Source: an uncultured Cohaesibacter sp.
GTDB taxonomy: Bacteria > Pseudomonadota > Alphaproteobacteria > Rhizobiales > Cohaesibacteraceae
Assembly: GCF_963677725.1 (NCBI RefSeq)
Contig: NZ_OY782507.1
Location: 868,001-932,000 of the forward strand
Reading direction: 5' to 3'
Length of the DNA stretch: 64,000 nt
Part shown: positions 34,163 to 42,461 of the stretch, piece by piece
Layout: each line of letters opens with the position of its first letter
Numbering within the stretch: position 1 is the stretch's first letter
The notes under the pieces: generated by a model
The model's input: the letters and a program-made list of their open reading frames with translations, nothing else
The model's database searches: none
Told to the model about the DNA's origin: nothing
Position numbers and translations under genes: made by a program

Positions 34163-35635
34163 TCAAGCGTTAGCCTTGGAGCGAGCCCGGGAGATGAGCG
34201 GCCAGAGCAGCGAAAGCACTGTCAGGCCGAGAAAGAGAAGAGTGATGGGGCCAGAGACAAAGGCAACCACATCATCACCGGTCTGCAGCAGGCCGCGGCG
34301 CAAGTTGCTTTCCATCATGGGACCAAGGATCAGCGCGATACACAGAGCTGCCTGACTAAAGCCGAATTTCTGCATGCCCCAGCCCAACACCCCAAAGCCC
34401 ACCATGGTATAGAGGTCAATCGGATTGAGATTGATCGAGAATGAGCCGATGAAACAGAAGATGACGATGGAAATGGTCAGCATCCGGCGTGGCACCATCA
34501 GGATCTTGGAAAAGAGCGGAATGAGGGTCATGCCGAAGATGAACATGAAGATCGTTGCGATGAAGGTGCCGCCAAAAATTCCGACCACGACATCGGGATT
34601 GGTCTGGAACAGCATCGGTCCGGGCGCAAGGCCCTGAATCATCAGCCCGCCCATCAGGACCGCAGTGACCACGTCACCGGGCACGCCAAGGGCCAGCAAG
34701 GGAATGAGGGCGGACGCGCAAACGGCATTGTTGGCGCTTTCGGTTGCCGCCACGCCGGGCGCATAGCCGGTGCCGAACTTCTCCGGCGTCTTGGACGAGC
34801 GGCGCGCCTCATTGTAGGAAATCCATGAAGCCGTGCCCGAGCCTGTCCCCGGCACGATGCCGATGAACGTGCCGATGATCGAACCACGCACCAAGGCTGA
34901 GGCGCTTTCCTTCATTTCCTTCATGCTGGGCCAGCGATTGGCCACATGGGAAATGGGAGTTTGGGACAAATGCAGCCGTTCAAGCTGGGTGAAGACCTCG
35001 GAAAGCGCGAACAGGCCAATCAGAGCCGGCGTGAAGGCAAAACCGGAGGCAAAGCCGTTGACACCAAATGTGTAGCGCATGACCCCAGAAATCGGGTCCG
35101 CGCCGACACAGGCAATCAGAATGCCAAGCAGACCGGAAATGGCTCCCTTGAGCAGGTCACCTGACAGCGAGGCAATGATGGTCAGGCCAAATAGGGCAAG
35201 GGCGAAATATTCGGGCGCGCCAAATTCCAGCGCAATGCTTGCCAATTGTGGTGCCAATGTCGCCAGCACCACCGCAGCAAACAGCCCACCGATGGTCGAG
35301 GCAATGGTCGCCATGCCGAGCGCCTTGCCCGCCTCCCCTTTTTGCGCCATCGGATAGCCATCCAGAACGGTTGCCGCCGAAGCCGGGGTGCCAGGCGTGC
35401 GCAGCAGAATGGACGAAACACAGCCCCCATAGATGCCACCGATATAAATACCGATCAGCATATTGAGCCCCATCACCGGGGTCATGCTGAAGGTCAGGGG
35501 AATGAGCAAAGCCACCCCCATTGTCGCTGTCAGACCCGGCAGAGCGCCAATGACAAGTCCGCCCAACGTGCCCATGGCAATGGTCCAGAGAACATCAAAT
35601 TGGAACAGAGGGGTAAGATAGGAGAGCGTATCCAT
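34163..35635 (-). CDS. tctA: Tripartite tricarboxylate transporter large permease (TctA family)
   Basis: A 490-residue membrane protein with about twelve helices. GALPGLTATMGVALLIPLTFSM, GGIYGGCVSSILLRTPGTPASAATVLDGYPMAQKGEAGKALG and GIVPGTGSGTASWISYNEARRSSKTPEKFGTG are the TctA signatures. Together with TctB and TctC it imports a carboxylate by a Na+- or proton-driven route. The start has only a GAAAG-like site, 147 bases after tctC. Confidence 0.92.
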   Translation of the reverse strand: MDTLSYLTPLFQFDVLWTIAMGTLGGLVIGALPGLTATMGVALLIPLTFSMTPVMGLNMLIGIYIGGIYGGCVSSILLRTPGTPASAATVLDGYPMAQKGEAGKALGMATIASTIGGLFAAVVLATLAPQLASIALEFGAPEYFALALFGLTIIASLSGDLLKGAISGLLGILIACVGADPISGVMRYTFGVNGFASGFAFTPALIGLFALSEVFTQLERLHLSQTPISHVANRWPSMKEMKESASALVRGSIIGTFIGIVPGTGSGTASWISYNEARRSSKTPEKFGTGYAPGVAATESANNAVCASALIPLLALGVPGDVVTAVLMGGLMIQGLAPGPMLFQTNPDVVVGIFGGTFIATIFMFIFGMTLIPLFSKILMVPRRMLTISIVIFCFIGSFSINLNPIDLYTMVGFGVLGWGMQKFGFSQAALCIALILGPMMESNLRRGLLQTGDDVVAFVSGPITLLFLGLTVLSLLWPLISRARSKANA

Positions 35636-35782
35636 GTTCAGCTTTCAGACAAACGAGAGTGGACCAGACAAAAGCGCAGCAGGACGCGAGTTGCGTTGAT
35701 GAAATGGAGCGCGAGAGACAGCCGCGCTCCATCGAGTTTGTAAAAAGATAAGCAAGCTTGGAACGGAACAGGCGCCAAGGGC

Positions 35783-36748
35783 CTATTTGTTCATGCCCAG
35801 CATACCCAGTTCTTCAAGCACCTTGCGGGATAGATCGCTGTCTTTGCGAACGCGCTTCTCGAAGGTTGCTGCATCTTCATAGGTGACGAACTCACCCATA
35901 TCGGTCATTTTCTGAACGAAGGCAGGATCGGTCGCAACGGCCTTGGTTGCCGCGCGAAGCCAGTTCAGTTCTGCTTCCGGCGTATTTTTCGGCGCGATCA
36001 AACCTTTCCACGAGGACCAGGTGAAGTCGACCCCTTTTTCGACCGCAGTCGGGGTATCCGGGAACAGGTCAATGCGCTTGTCTTCCATCACAAAGAGCGG
36101 AACCATCTGACCGGCTTTGGCAGCAGCCTTGGCTTCGGCGGGAGAGGCAACCATTGCATCGATGTGACCACCGATGCAGGCGGTGCGTGCCTTTGAAGAG
36201 CCTTCAAACGGAATGGATTCAATCTTGATGCCAGCAGCAGCGGCGAAGGCTTCTGCGGAAATCTGGTTTGCTCCCCCGGCGCCGGAATTGCCAACCTGTG
36301 GCTTCTTGGTCTTGGCATATTTGATGAACGCATCATAATCGCTGAACGGCGCATCCTTACAGGCAACCAGCACCTGCAGAGAGCGGGCAAACAGGCCAAC
36401 AAAGGCAAAATCATCGATTTGGTAATCCGTGCCACCAATGTGCGGCTTGATGGCAATCGGGCCTTGGGCAGCTGCGCCCAGTGTATAGCCATCCGGGCGA
36501 CCATGAACCGCCGCCGACGTGCCAATGGCTCCGCCGCCGCCCGGCTGATTGCGCACCACCAACTGCTTGCCTTCGAATTTTTTCTCAAACACATCGGCAA
36601 AGACGCGCAAGGACAGATCCGTTGAACCGCCCGCAGAGTAAGGCACCACAACTTGAATAGGGCGAGCCGGGAAATCAGCAGCCGAAGCCATACCGGTCAT
36701 CATGACGGCGGCGGCAGCAAGGGCCAAGGTAGATGTTGAAGTTTTCAT
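35783..36748 (-). CDS. tctC: Tripartite tricarboxylate transporter substrate-binding protein (TctC/Bug)
   Basis: A 321-residue periplasmic Bug-type receptor with a signal peptide (residues 1-24, cleavage near ASA/AD). FPARPIQVVVPYSAGGSTDLSLR, VRNQPGGGGAIGTSAAVHGRPDGYTLG and VGNSGAGGANQISAEAFAAAAGIKI are the family's carboxylate-binding loops. GGGAGGA precedes ATG 36748; the ATG at 36763 overlaps that site. The ligand is a carboxylate of unknown identity. Confidence 0.92.
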   Translation of the reverse strand: MKTSTSTLALAAAAVMMTGMASAADFPARPIQVVVPYSAGGSTDLSLRVFADVFEKKFEGKQLVVRNQPGGGGAIGTSAAVHGRPDGYTLGAAAQGPIAIKPHIGGTDYQIDDFAFVGLFARSLQVLVACKDAPFSDYDAFIKYAKTKKPQVGNSGAGGANQISAEAFAAAAGIKIESIPFEGSSKARTACIGGHIDAMVASPAEAKAAAKAGQMVPLFVMEDKRIDLFPDTPTAVEKGVDFTWSSWKGLIAPKNTPEAELNWLRAATKAVATDPAFVQKMTDMGEFVTYEDAATFEKRVRKDSDLSRKVLEELGMLGMNK

Positions 36749-36787
36749 TTCATGTCCTCCCATGGATCAGAAAAGGGGTCAGGCCAG

Positions 36788-37255
36788 TCAAGGAAGCCAA
36801 ACCGAGAGCAGCTTGGTAAAGCCAAGATAGACGATTGTGGTCATGCAGATCGGGAACAGCACCAGAACGAGCCAGCGCCGCTCCCCCATCAGCCAAAGCC
36901 CAACAACGAAGGTGAAAAGTGTTGCTGGCAGATAACCAATCGGAAAAAAGGAAGCCGCATAAGCAATCAGCAAGAGAATGAAGGCCAAAAAGACGATCAG
37001 GGACCGTCCGGCAGGCACATCGATGCGCGCCTCTTCTGCTCCGTCACGCTTAAAGGCCAGCGTTGATCGCAGAACAAGAAACGCAGACAGCAAGGCGATC
37101 CCACCAATCATCATCCAGGGAATCATCCTCGGCCCAGCCGCAGAGCTGGACATGCCATTCTTGATGTCAGGGGTAAAAAAGGCCGCAGCGGCGCAAAACA
37201 CCAACAGGCCCAACGCGATAACCAGATCGCTCTTGCGTGCAGAAACAGACGCCAT
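36788..37255 (-). CDS. tctB: Tripartite tricarboxylate transporter small permease (TctB family)
   Basis: A 155-residue protein with four hydrophobic helices and the loose TctB pattern (GPRMIPWMMIGGIALLSAFLVLRS, YLPATLFTFVVGLWLMGER). First gene of a minus-strand operon tctB-tctC-tctA-dapA-like-hydroxyacid dehydrogenase, divergent from an iron-type alcohol dehydrogenase. Confidence 0.85.
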   Translation of the reverse strand: MASVSARKSDLVIALGLLVFCAAAAFFTPDIKNGMSSSAAGPRMIPWMMIGGIALLSAFLVLRSTLAFKRDGAEEARIDVPAGRSLIVFLAFILLLIAYAASFFPIGYLPATLFTFVVGLWLMGERRWLVLVLFPICMTTIVYLGFTKLLSVWLP

Positions 37256-37354
37256 TCATTCCTCCCGACAATTTCCCCTCAGTATCAGGCAGTTTACCAC
37301 CCTTACGCCCGGGAAACCTCATGCTTGTGAAAGAAGAATGATTATTATTTGATA

Positions 37355-37368
37355 ATTTGTCAACAAAT
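37355..37368. promoter_or_regulatory. Candidate GntR-type operator
   Basis: ATTTGT-CA-ACAAAT, six-base perfect arms around two bases, 100 bases upstream of tctB. The shape matches FCD/GntR operators. Confidence 0.5.
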
Positions 37369-37528
37369 ATGTCGCAGAATCTGACATTCAAACCACTCAC
37401 CTTGTGAAGAAGACCATCAAGGCATACAGATCACCTCACATTTAAATTTTGTTATCTAATTGATATTTATAATATTTTTAAAACTTCAATTGATTTTTAC
37501 ATCTCTTAAGGCACGCCAGAGCATGAGA

Positions 37529-37569
37529 ACAATTTGTCTGTAAAGGTATAATTTTATTTGACAAATTGT
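37529..37569. promoter_or_regulatory. Spaced inverted repeat upstream of the alcohol dehydrogenase
   Basis: ACAATTTGTC (37529-37538) and GACAAATTGT (37560-37569) are perfect ten-base inverted copies 21 bases apart, two helical turns. Each resembles the tctB-side palindrome, so one regulator may bind all. Confidence 0.5.
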
Positions 37570-37660
37570 AATTCTCGATCTTTATTACTGATACCATATT
37601 TACGGTTGAATTTGGCATGGATACAGAATTTTTGCCGAATTTCAATTAAAGGAGGAAGAC

Positions 37661-38779
37661 ATGCTGGAACTGACATCGCTGATCGAATTACAAATTCCAC
37701 CCGTTGTTCGCTTCGGAGACGGCGCTGTCAATTCGCTAGCAATCTGGGCAAATGACAAGGGCTTCAAGGCTCCTTTCATCATTGCCGACGCAGCGAACAA
37801 AGACCGCATTGGTCTTTTGGGCCTTGAAAATCCCGTCTGCTTCAGCGACGTCGTCCCCGAACCCAGCATTGAAAATCTGAATGCTGCAGTGGCTGCGGCC
37901 AAAGGCTGTGATCTTGTGATCGGGTTCGGCGGCGGGTCCGCCATGGACATTGCCAAGCTTGTTGCCGTGATGGTTTCCCAAGAGGTCGCCTTTGACGACA
38001 TTTCCGGCCCGCACCGAGCACCGGTGCGCACGGTGGGCCTTGCCCAGATCCCGACAACGGCAGGCACAGGATCCGAAGTTGGCACCCGCGCTCTGGTCAC
38101 CGACCTTGCCACCATGAGCAAAGTGGCGACAGAGAGCGTGCATATGCTGGCTGATATTGCGCTTGTTGATCCGCTGATGACGGTGACCGTGCCAGCCAAG
38201 GTGACGGCTGCAACGGGGGTTGATGCGATGGCTCATTGCGTTGAGGCCTTCACCTCAAAGCGGTCCCACCCGATCATTGACGGTTTTGCCCTACAAGGCA
38301 TCCAGTTGGTAGGAAAGTTCCTCAAACGCGCTGTCGAAGATGGCAAAGACAAGGAAGCCCGCACCGGCATGGCGCTGGCCGCTTTTTACGGAGGCATTTG
38401 CCTTGGGCCGGTCAATACCACATCCGGCCATGCGGTTTCCTATCCATTGGGGACCCGGCACAAGCTGCCCCATGGCATTGCCAATGCCCTGATCTTCCCG
38501 CACACACTGGCCGCCAATGCTCCTGCCGTACCGGAGAAAACAGCCCTCATTTGCCAAGCGCTTGGTTTTACAGCTTCTCAGCCTGCGGATATCTGCCAAA
38601 AAGCCAAGGCATTCTGCGAAGATCTCGGACTGGACATGACCTTGAGATCCTACGGGGTTGCGGCCACCGATTTGCCGTTGATGGCACAAGAAGCCCACGC
38701 CATTCGGCGTTTGCTGGACTGGAACCCGGTCGACCTGTCTGTCGATGATATTGAGGGTTTGTATCGCGCAGCTCTGTAA
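37661..38779 (+). CDS. Iron-containing (group III) alcohol dehydrogenase
   Basis: A 372-residue Fe-ADH. The nucleotide-binding GFGGGSAMDIAKLVAVM and IPTTAGTGSEVGTRALVTD blocks, and the metal ligands in DAMAHCVEAFTSKRSHPIIDGFAL and VSYPLGTRHKLPHGIANALIFPH, are all in place. AAGGAGGAAG precedes the ATG. Divergent from the tct-dapA-like operon and facing operator-like repeats, it probably oxidises a hydroxy acid or reduces a semialdehyde in the same route (inference). Confidence 0.9.
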   Translation: MLELTSLIELQIPPVVRFGDGAVNSLAIWANDKGFKAPFIIADAANKDRIGLLGLENPVCFSDVVPEPSIENLNAAVAAAKGCDLVIGFGGGSAMDIAKLVAVMVSQEVAFDDISGPHRAPVRTVGLAQIPTTAGTGSEVGTRALVTDLATMSKVATESVHMLADIALVDPLMTVTVPAKVTAATGVDAMAHCVEAFTSKRSHPIIDGFALQGIQLVGKFLKRAVEDGKDKEARTGMALAAFYGGICLGPVNTTSGHAVSYPLGTRHKLPHGIANALIFPHTLAANAPAVPEKTALICQALGFTASQPADICQKAKAFCEDLGLDMTLRSYGVAATDLPLMAQEAHAIRRLLDWNPVDLSVDDIEGLYRAAL

Positions 38780-38813
38780 GCGCAACAACCTAATCCCGTG
38801 ACGATCCTCTCCG

Positions 38814-38857
38814 CAGCCCACCGCCGTGACATATATGTCCATGGCGGTGGGCTGTTG
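38814..38857. terminator. Bidirectional hairpin between alcohol dehydrogenase and cupin genes
   Basis: CAGCCCACCGCC and GGCGGTGGGCTG make a 12-base stem; the loop contains the palindrome GACATATATGTC. It lies between convergent stops. No long T-run is seen on either side, so termination strength is uncertain. Confidence 0.5.
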
Positions 38858-38872
38858 TAGCCTCTGTTGACT

Positions 38873-39184
38873 TCAGACGCTGCCTGCCTTTTCGATGACA
38901 AGAACCCTTGCCGGACCATTCGGGAAGGCAACATGTTCATCGCCATTCTCGGCATGAAAAATGTCACCTGGCAGCATGTGCAAGATCTCTTCCCTCCCCT
39001 CGCAGCGAACATGCATGTCAACCTCTCCGTCCAACAGGACAAAGACCTCGGGGCCGTCATTGACGTGCCATTTGTAGGGCGCATCGGTCCAATGGAGCCG
39101 AACGGTGGCATCTTCGATGCGCTCGATATCCAGCGCATCCCAAGCCTTAAGACCGGTAAAGTCTTTCGCGGTGATCTTTTGCAT
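38873..39184 (-). CDS. Small cupin-domain protein
   Basis: A 103-residue single cupin. The two half-motifs are visible though not perfect: VFVLLDGEVDMHVRCEG (about residues 46-62) and LPGDIFHAENGDEHVAF (about 71-87). The full set of His/Glu metal ligands is incomplete in the first motif. It is divergent from an Lrp-type regulator that probably controls it. The GAGG site lies upstream of the ATG. Function is unknown; such cupins often act on small amino-acid derivatives. Confidence 0.8.
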   Translation of the reverse strand: MQKITAKDFTGLKAWDALDIERIEDATVRLHWTDAPYKWHVNDGPEVFVLLDGEVDMHVRCEGREEILHMLPGDIFHAENGDEHVAFPNGPARVLVIEKAGSV

Positions 39185-39303
39185 CTCGTTACCTCAGCCT
39201 CTTTCGTTGATCTTGTTTGTGGCCGGTGCAATAGTAACGCCAAGGCCACAAATGCGATACTTGCATTGCGACGTGATTGGCTTGCCATTCGAAGGAAATT
39301 GAA

Positions 39304-39720
39304 TTGGATCAGACGGATAAACGGATATTGGCGCTTCTGGAGGGCAATGCGCGGACCAGCGCAGCCGAAATTGGCCGCCAGATCGGTTTGTCCCGCACAG
39401 CGGTTCAAGACCGTTTGTCGAAGCTGGAATCCAGTGGTGTGATCACCGGCTACCGCGTTGAGATTTCTGCTAGCCAAGGCGATCTGATCCGGGCGGCCCT
39501 GTTCGTCAAAATCGCCGTGCGCCCCTGCGAACAGGCCCTTAACTGGATGGCCTCACTGGAAGGGGTGCAGGAAGTGATCTCATTGTCTGGCGACATCGAT
39601 GCGATCGTAAAATGCGCGGTTCCCGATGTCAGCAGCTTGACCAGCCTTAACGACAGGATTGGTCAAAGTGACCTGATTGCCAGTTCAAACTCAAACCTCA
39701 TCTTGCGCGTGATCAATTAG
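39304..39720 (+). CDS. Lrp/AsnC-family transcriptional regulator
   Basis: A 138-residue Lrp/AsnC protein. The helix-turn-helix is LDQTDKRILALLEGNARTSAAEIGRQIGLSRTAVQDRLSKLESSGVITGY (residues 1-50), followed by the RAM effector domain with AALFVKIAVRPCEQ and LSGDIDAIVKCAV. The start is probably TTG at 39304, eight bases after AAGGA; a TTG at 39277 is the alternative. Divergent cupin is the likely target. Confidence 0.85.
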   Translation: MDQTDKRILALLEGNARTSAAEIGRQIGLSRTAVQDRLSKLESSGVITGYRVEISASQGDLIRAALFVKIAVRPCEQALNWMASLEGVQEVISLSGDIDAIVKCAVPDVSSLTSLNDRIGQSDLIASSNSNLILRVIN

Positions 39721-39974
39721 AGATCCCTGAGCAGATCGCACATTGCCATGAGGCCTGCCTTCAGCGTCGTTGCGGCTGAATGAGGCTTGGCTTTTCCGCC
39801 ATCGGATTTGAAAGAGGTGCAGCGTGGGTTGGACTGCCGGGCAAGTTTATTGCCTGATACTGGTCCGGTCGGATCGAAGGAAGTGATCTTTACCTTCGGC
39901 TCCAGTTTCGGTATTGCGACCCACTTGTTGGTCATACCGGGCAGATCAAATGTCGCGCTGCTGCGATCAATCAT
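39717..39974 (-). CDS. Small hypothetical protein, doubtful
   Basis: An 85-residue frame whose stop overlaps the lrp stop on the other strand. Composition is plausible for a small basic protein (WVAIPKLEPKVKITSFDPTG, KAKPHSAATTLKAGLM) but I recognise nothing, and its ribosome site (GGCGG) is weak. The frame continues upstream as PKEWR to a TAA, so it may be a gene remnant. Confidence 0.3.
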   Translation of the reverse strand: MIDRSSATFDLPGMTNKWVAIPKLEPKVKITSFDPTGPVSGNKLARQSNPRCTSFKSDGGKAKPHSAATTLKAGLMAMCDLLRDL

Positions 39975-40054
39975 CCGCCATTCTTTGGGTTATGCGTGAG
40001 GGATCAGACTTGGCGCGCGATGCGCTGTCTTATCCTGTTTCATACCCAAAGGGG

Positions 40055-40077
40055 CTTTGAGGCCATTGGCCTCAAAG
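40055..40077 (-). terminator. Hairpin over the end of the 45-residue gene
   Basis: CTTTGAGGCC, loop ATT, GGCCTCAAAG is a perfect ten-base stem; on the minus strand CCCCTTTGGG follows. The stop of the small gene lies inside the stem, a compact arrangement often seen for short genes. Confidence 0.55.
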
Positions 40078-40209
40078 ATCAATGCCGCGCAGAAGTTTCA
40101 TAGCTTCTTGTTCGCGTTCATTCAGTTCGTAGCGTTTTTTGGTGATGCTCAGACCAGGCAGTTTGCCGAAGGCGCTGAAGAGGGTTTTGGCGTTCAGTTC
40201 GTCGAACAT
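40072..40209 (-). CDS. Small protein of 45 residues, unknown function
   Basis: The frame runs from ATG 40209 to TGA 40072 and starts MFDELNAKTLFSAFGKLPG, ending EREQEAMKLLRGIDL. CGGAG stands eight bases before the ATG, the base composition is coding-like (GC-rich third positions inside an AT-rich stretch), and a stem-loop ends the gene. I know no family. It is soluble, mixed charge, with a probable C-terminal helix. Support is good for translation, none for function. Confidence 0.6.
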   Translation of the reverse strand: MFDELNAKTLFSAFGKLPGLSITKKRYELNEREQEAMKLLRGIDL

Positions 40210-40814
40210 TTTGATAACTCCGTTAGAGTGTGGCTTACAACGAAGGTATATAAGGGAAATTGCTTTTCTTTGAAGCGCTGGTTTGGCGGAGCACCCCTAA
40301 CATTTTTGCATAGCTTCAAAACCACCTATCCAAACAGCCCAGCCACTTCAATTTAAATATATATTTCAATATCTTAATCAACGAACAAACAGTCGATATT
40401 TTATCGGATTTTCCAACCTCACCCAAAAGTGAACTTGCCTCAAAAAGCCGAGCCATATGCCTGTGACGCATAGCGCGTCGAAAATTGGTCAATAAGGATG
40501 GTCTGATTGCGCTGCCCAACCTCAAGTTTGACAGAGCATTTGGCACTGCGCGTTTTAGTAAGATTATCGACCAATTGTCACATGGCACCTTCTTTTGGAT
40601 CACGGATCAATTTTCGGCCTCATCCATTGGTCTTGCGCGACACTTCGTCTACCTTCAATTTTTATATCTAAATTACATATAGTTATACAGAAATTACTCC
40701 ATTTTTCGAAAATCCAGACGACCGCCATCGAGTTGACGATGTCGCGATTTTAGGAATATAGTTAGAAATCATACTATTTTAGAAGATCTAATAACCAGCG
40801 TTCGGTGCGGTGTG
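40210..40814. other. AT-rich intergenic region
   Basis: 605 bases with no gene I can support. Frames of 65-99 codons on both strands lack ribosome sites. It carries AATTGGTC (40483-40490) and its inverse GACCAATT (40569-40576) with TGTGAC/GTCACA on the outer sides, a possible remnant of a mobile or regulatory element. The last 130 bases are very AT-rich and probably contain the promoter of the MarR-type gene. Confidence 0.5.
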
Positions 40815-42200
40815 ATGAATGACAAGATGGACCATATAGACAAGAGCCTGATGGCTTTCATGCGATATGTTCCAACGCACATCGCACCGATCCTGTATCG
40901 CGCAGACCATCGCGAGCGGCAATTGCCCGAAAGCGAAGTGATGGCGCTGATGGCCCTTGCTCAGCATGGACCACTCTCACCGACCCGCATCAGTCGCCTG
41001 CTGAATATGCAGAAAGGCAGCCTGACATCGGTGCTCAAGCGACTTGAAAAACTGGGTCTGATTGCCCGGCGCGCCCACCCGGATGATGACCGCAGCCATG
41101 TGGTTGAATTGTCATCGGAAGGATCTGAGCTGACGCGCAAGCTGGGGCAAAAGATGGAGCACGCGATAAAGGCGCTGTTTGCAACCATGGCACAGGCCGA
41201 ACGGCAGACCGCGGCCAGTGGGCTTGATCTGATCGCGCGGCATTTTAACAAACTGGAGGAGGAGAAAATGGCCCAAGCTCGAACCGCTTATGCAAAATCT
41301 CTGAACTGGTACAAGGCAGCCAGTCCGGAAGATCGCAAAGAATATGACGCCTTCGGACCATGGCTCACCTTGGTGAAGTCAGAAGCAGACATGCCGCGAC
41401 GCTTTCGCTCGCTCTATGAGGAGCATGCTGGCGCCAAATACCTGATCAAGGTGCCGAAAAATGCCGACCGGCGCAATTTGCGTCCCGGTATGGATCTCTA
41501 TGAAGCCATCATCGCAGTTGAGGATGATGGAATCTTCCTTGCGCGTCTGGAGGATAGCGGTATTTGGACCCAACATGCGGTCTGGGATGAGATTGCCGCC
41601 ATCTGCAGTTTTGGTGATCGCCTGCAGGGGATCTGGACCCTGTATCTCAAAGATGGCAATCGCCTCAATGTGACATTCAATCGGGTCTCTGGCGACTTGA
41701 TGGAAGAGGTGACCGACACAGTGCGCAGCCACTTGTCAGATCAGCCAAGCACTGCTCATGCTGACAGCGATACAGACGATCTTCATTTTTCCGATGACGA
41801 TCTGTTTTTCGGCTCAAGCCTGCTGGAACTGCGCCGTCGACCGGGAGGCCCTTTCACGCCGCTCCACTTCGAGCCACAGGGTCAACCATGCCTTGACGCC
41901 AACAACAAGGACGCCGTTTCGACCGGCATATTGTGTCTTGATGGCGGAAGCGAACTGGTGATCATCAATCGTGGTGACCCCTGTCATAAAAAGGGAGAAG
42001 CCTGGTTTGCGGGCAATGATATGTTTATCCCTTACAACCGGATTACATCCTCTCAGGTGGTTGGCGCGCCCATACCCGGATCTGGACAATTCTACAATCT
42101 GGTTATCGGCCTCGATCGTCAATTGATCGAGCAACCATGTCTGGATGACCCCAAAGATGTTTTGGCCGCGATTCGTGCGCATTGCCCAAACCTGACGTAA
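40815..42200 (+). CDS. MarR-family regulator fused to a large unknown C-terminal region
   Basis: A 461-residue protein, three times the usual MarR length. Residues about 1-145 are a normal MarR winged helix (ESEVMALMALAQHGPLSPTRISRLLNMQKGSLTSVLKRLEKLGLIARRAHPDDDRSHVVELSSEG). A linker (about 150-190) then leads to a region (about 195-305: RSLYEEHAGAKYLIKVPKNADRR... LYLKDGNRLNVTFNRVSGDLMEEVTDTVRSHL) whose strands ending in one helix suggest a PH-like barrel. An acidic stretch (DSDTDDLHFSDDDLFF, about 315-330) and a third part (about 335-461) rich in strands follow. I recognise no family for the C-terminus. GTG 40812 directly before the ATG is an alternative start. Confidence 0.8.
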   Translation: MNDKMDHIDKSLMAFMRYVPTHIAPILYRADHRERQLPESEVMALMALAQHGPLSPTRISRLLNMQKGSLTSVLKRLEKLGLIARRAHPDDDRSHVVELSSEGSELTRKLGQKMEHAIKALFATMAQAERQTAASGLDLIARHFNKLEEEKMAQARTAYAKSLNWYKAASPEDRKEYDAFGPWLTLVKSEADMPRRFRSLYEEHAGAKYLIKVPKNADRRNLRPGMDLYEAIIAVEDDGIFLARLEDSGIWTQHAVWDEIAAICSFGDRLQGIWTLYLKDGNRLNVTFNRVSGDLMEEVTDTVRSHLSDQPSTAHADSDTDDLHFSDDDLFFGSSLLELRRRPGGPFTPLHFEPQGQPCLDANNKDAVSTGILCLDGGSELVIINRGDPCHKKGEAWFAGNDMFIPYNRITSSQVVGAPIPGSGQFYNLVIGLDRQLIEQPCLDDPKDVLAAIRAHCPNLT

Positions 42201-42339
42201 CGTGAAAACAAATGAAGGCACTGGCATGCAGCGATCTTCTCACATCCGGTTCATGCCTGTATTGCAACATTTTGCAACCGTCCAAAATGCTTGAATCGCT
42301 TGGGAAATCCATGTAATAGCTGAATTATAAATGAAATCT

Positions 42340-42359
42340 TTTTGCAAGGGGTTGCAAAA
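42340..42359. promoter_or_regulatory. LacI-type operator upstream of the inositol repressor
   Basis: TTTTGCAA-GGGG-TTGCAAAA is a perfect eight-base inverted repeat 103 bases before the LacI start. The half-site TTGCAA is shared with operators at 48174, 52274 and 58796, suggesting autoregulation. Confidence 0.6.
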
Positions 42360-42461
42360 GGATTTCAGCTGCTATTCTATGGATCGGCATGACGCACGAT
42401 ATCCCGATTGGGCGGGACGGCATTTAAGGCTCGCTACTCGGGAAAAGGAGGCCCAGTCAGC

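Larger units (their letters stand above)
37256..37660. other. Divergent AT-rich control region, tctB operon and alcohol dehydrogenase
   Basis: These 405 bases are much richer in A+T than the surroundings and carry no gene. They hold the palindrome at 37355-37368 and the inverted repeat at 37529-37569, all built on AATTTGTC, and presumably the two divergent promoters. Confidence 0.6.

Noticed and set aside
40316-40682. Two small frames on opposite strands in the AT-rich gap
   Set aside because: Neither has a ribosome site or recognisable similarity; codon use follows base composition only.
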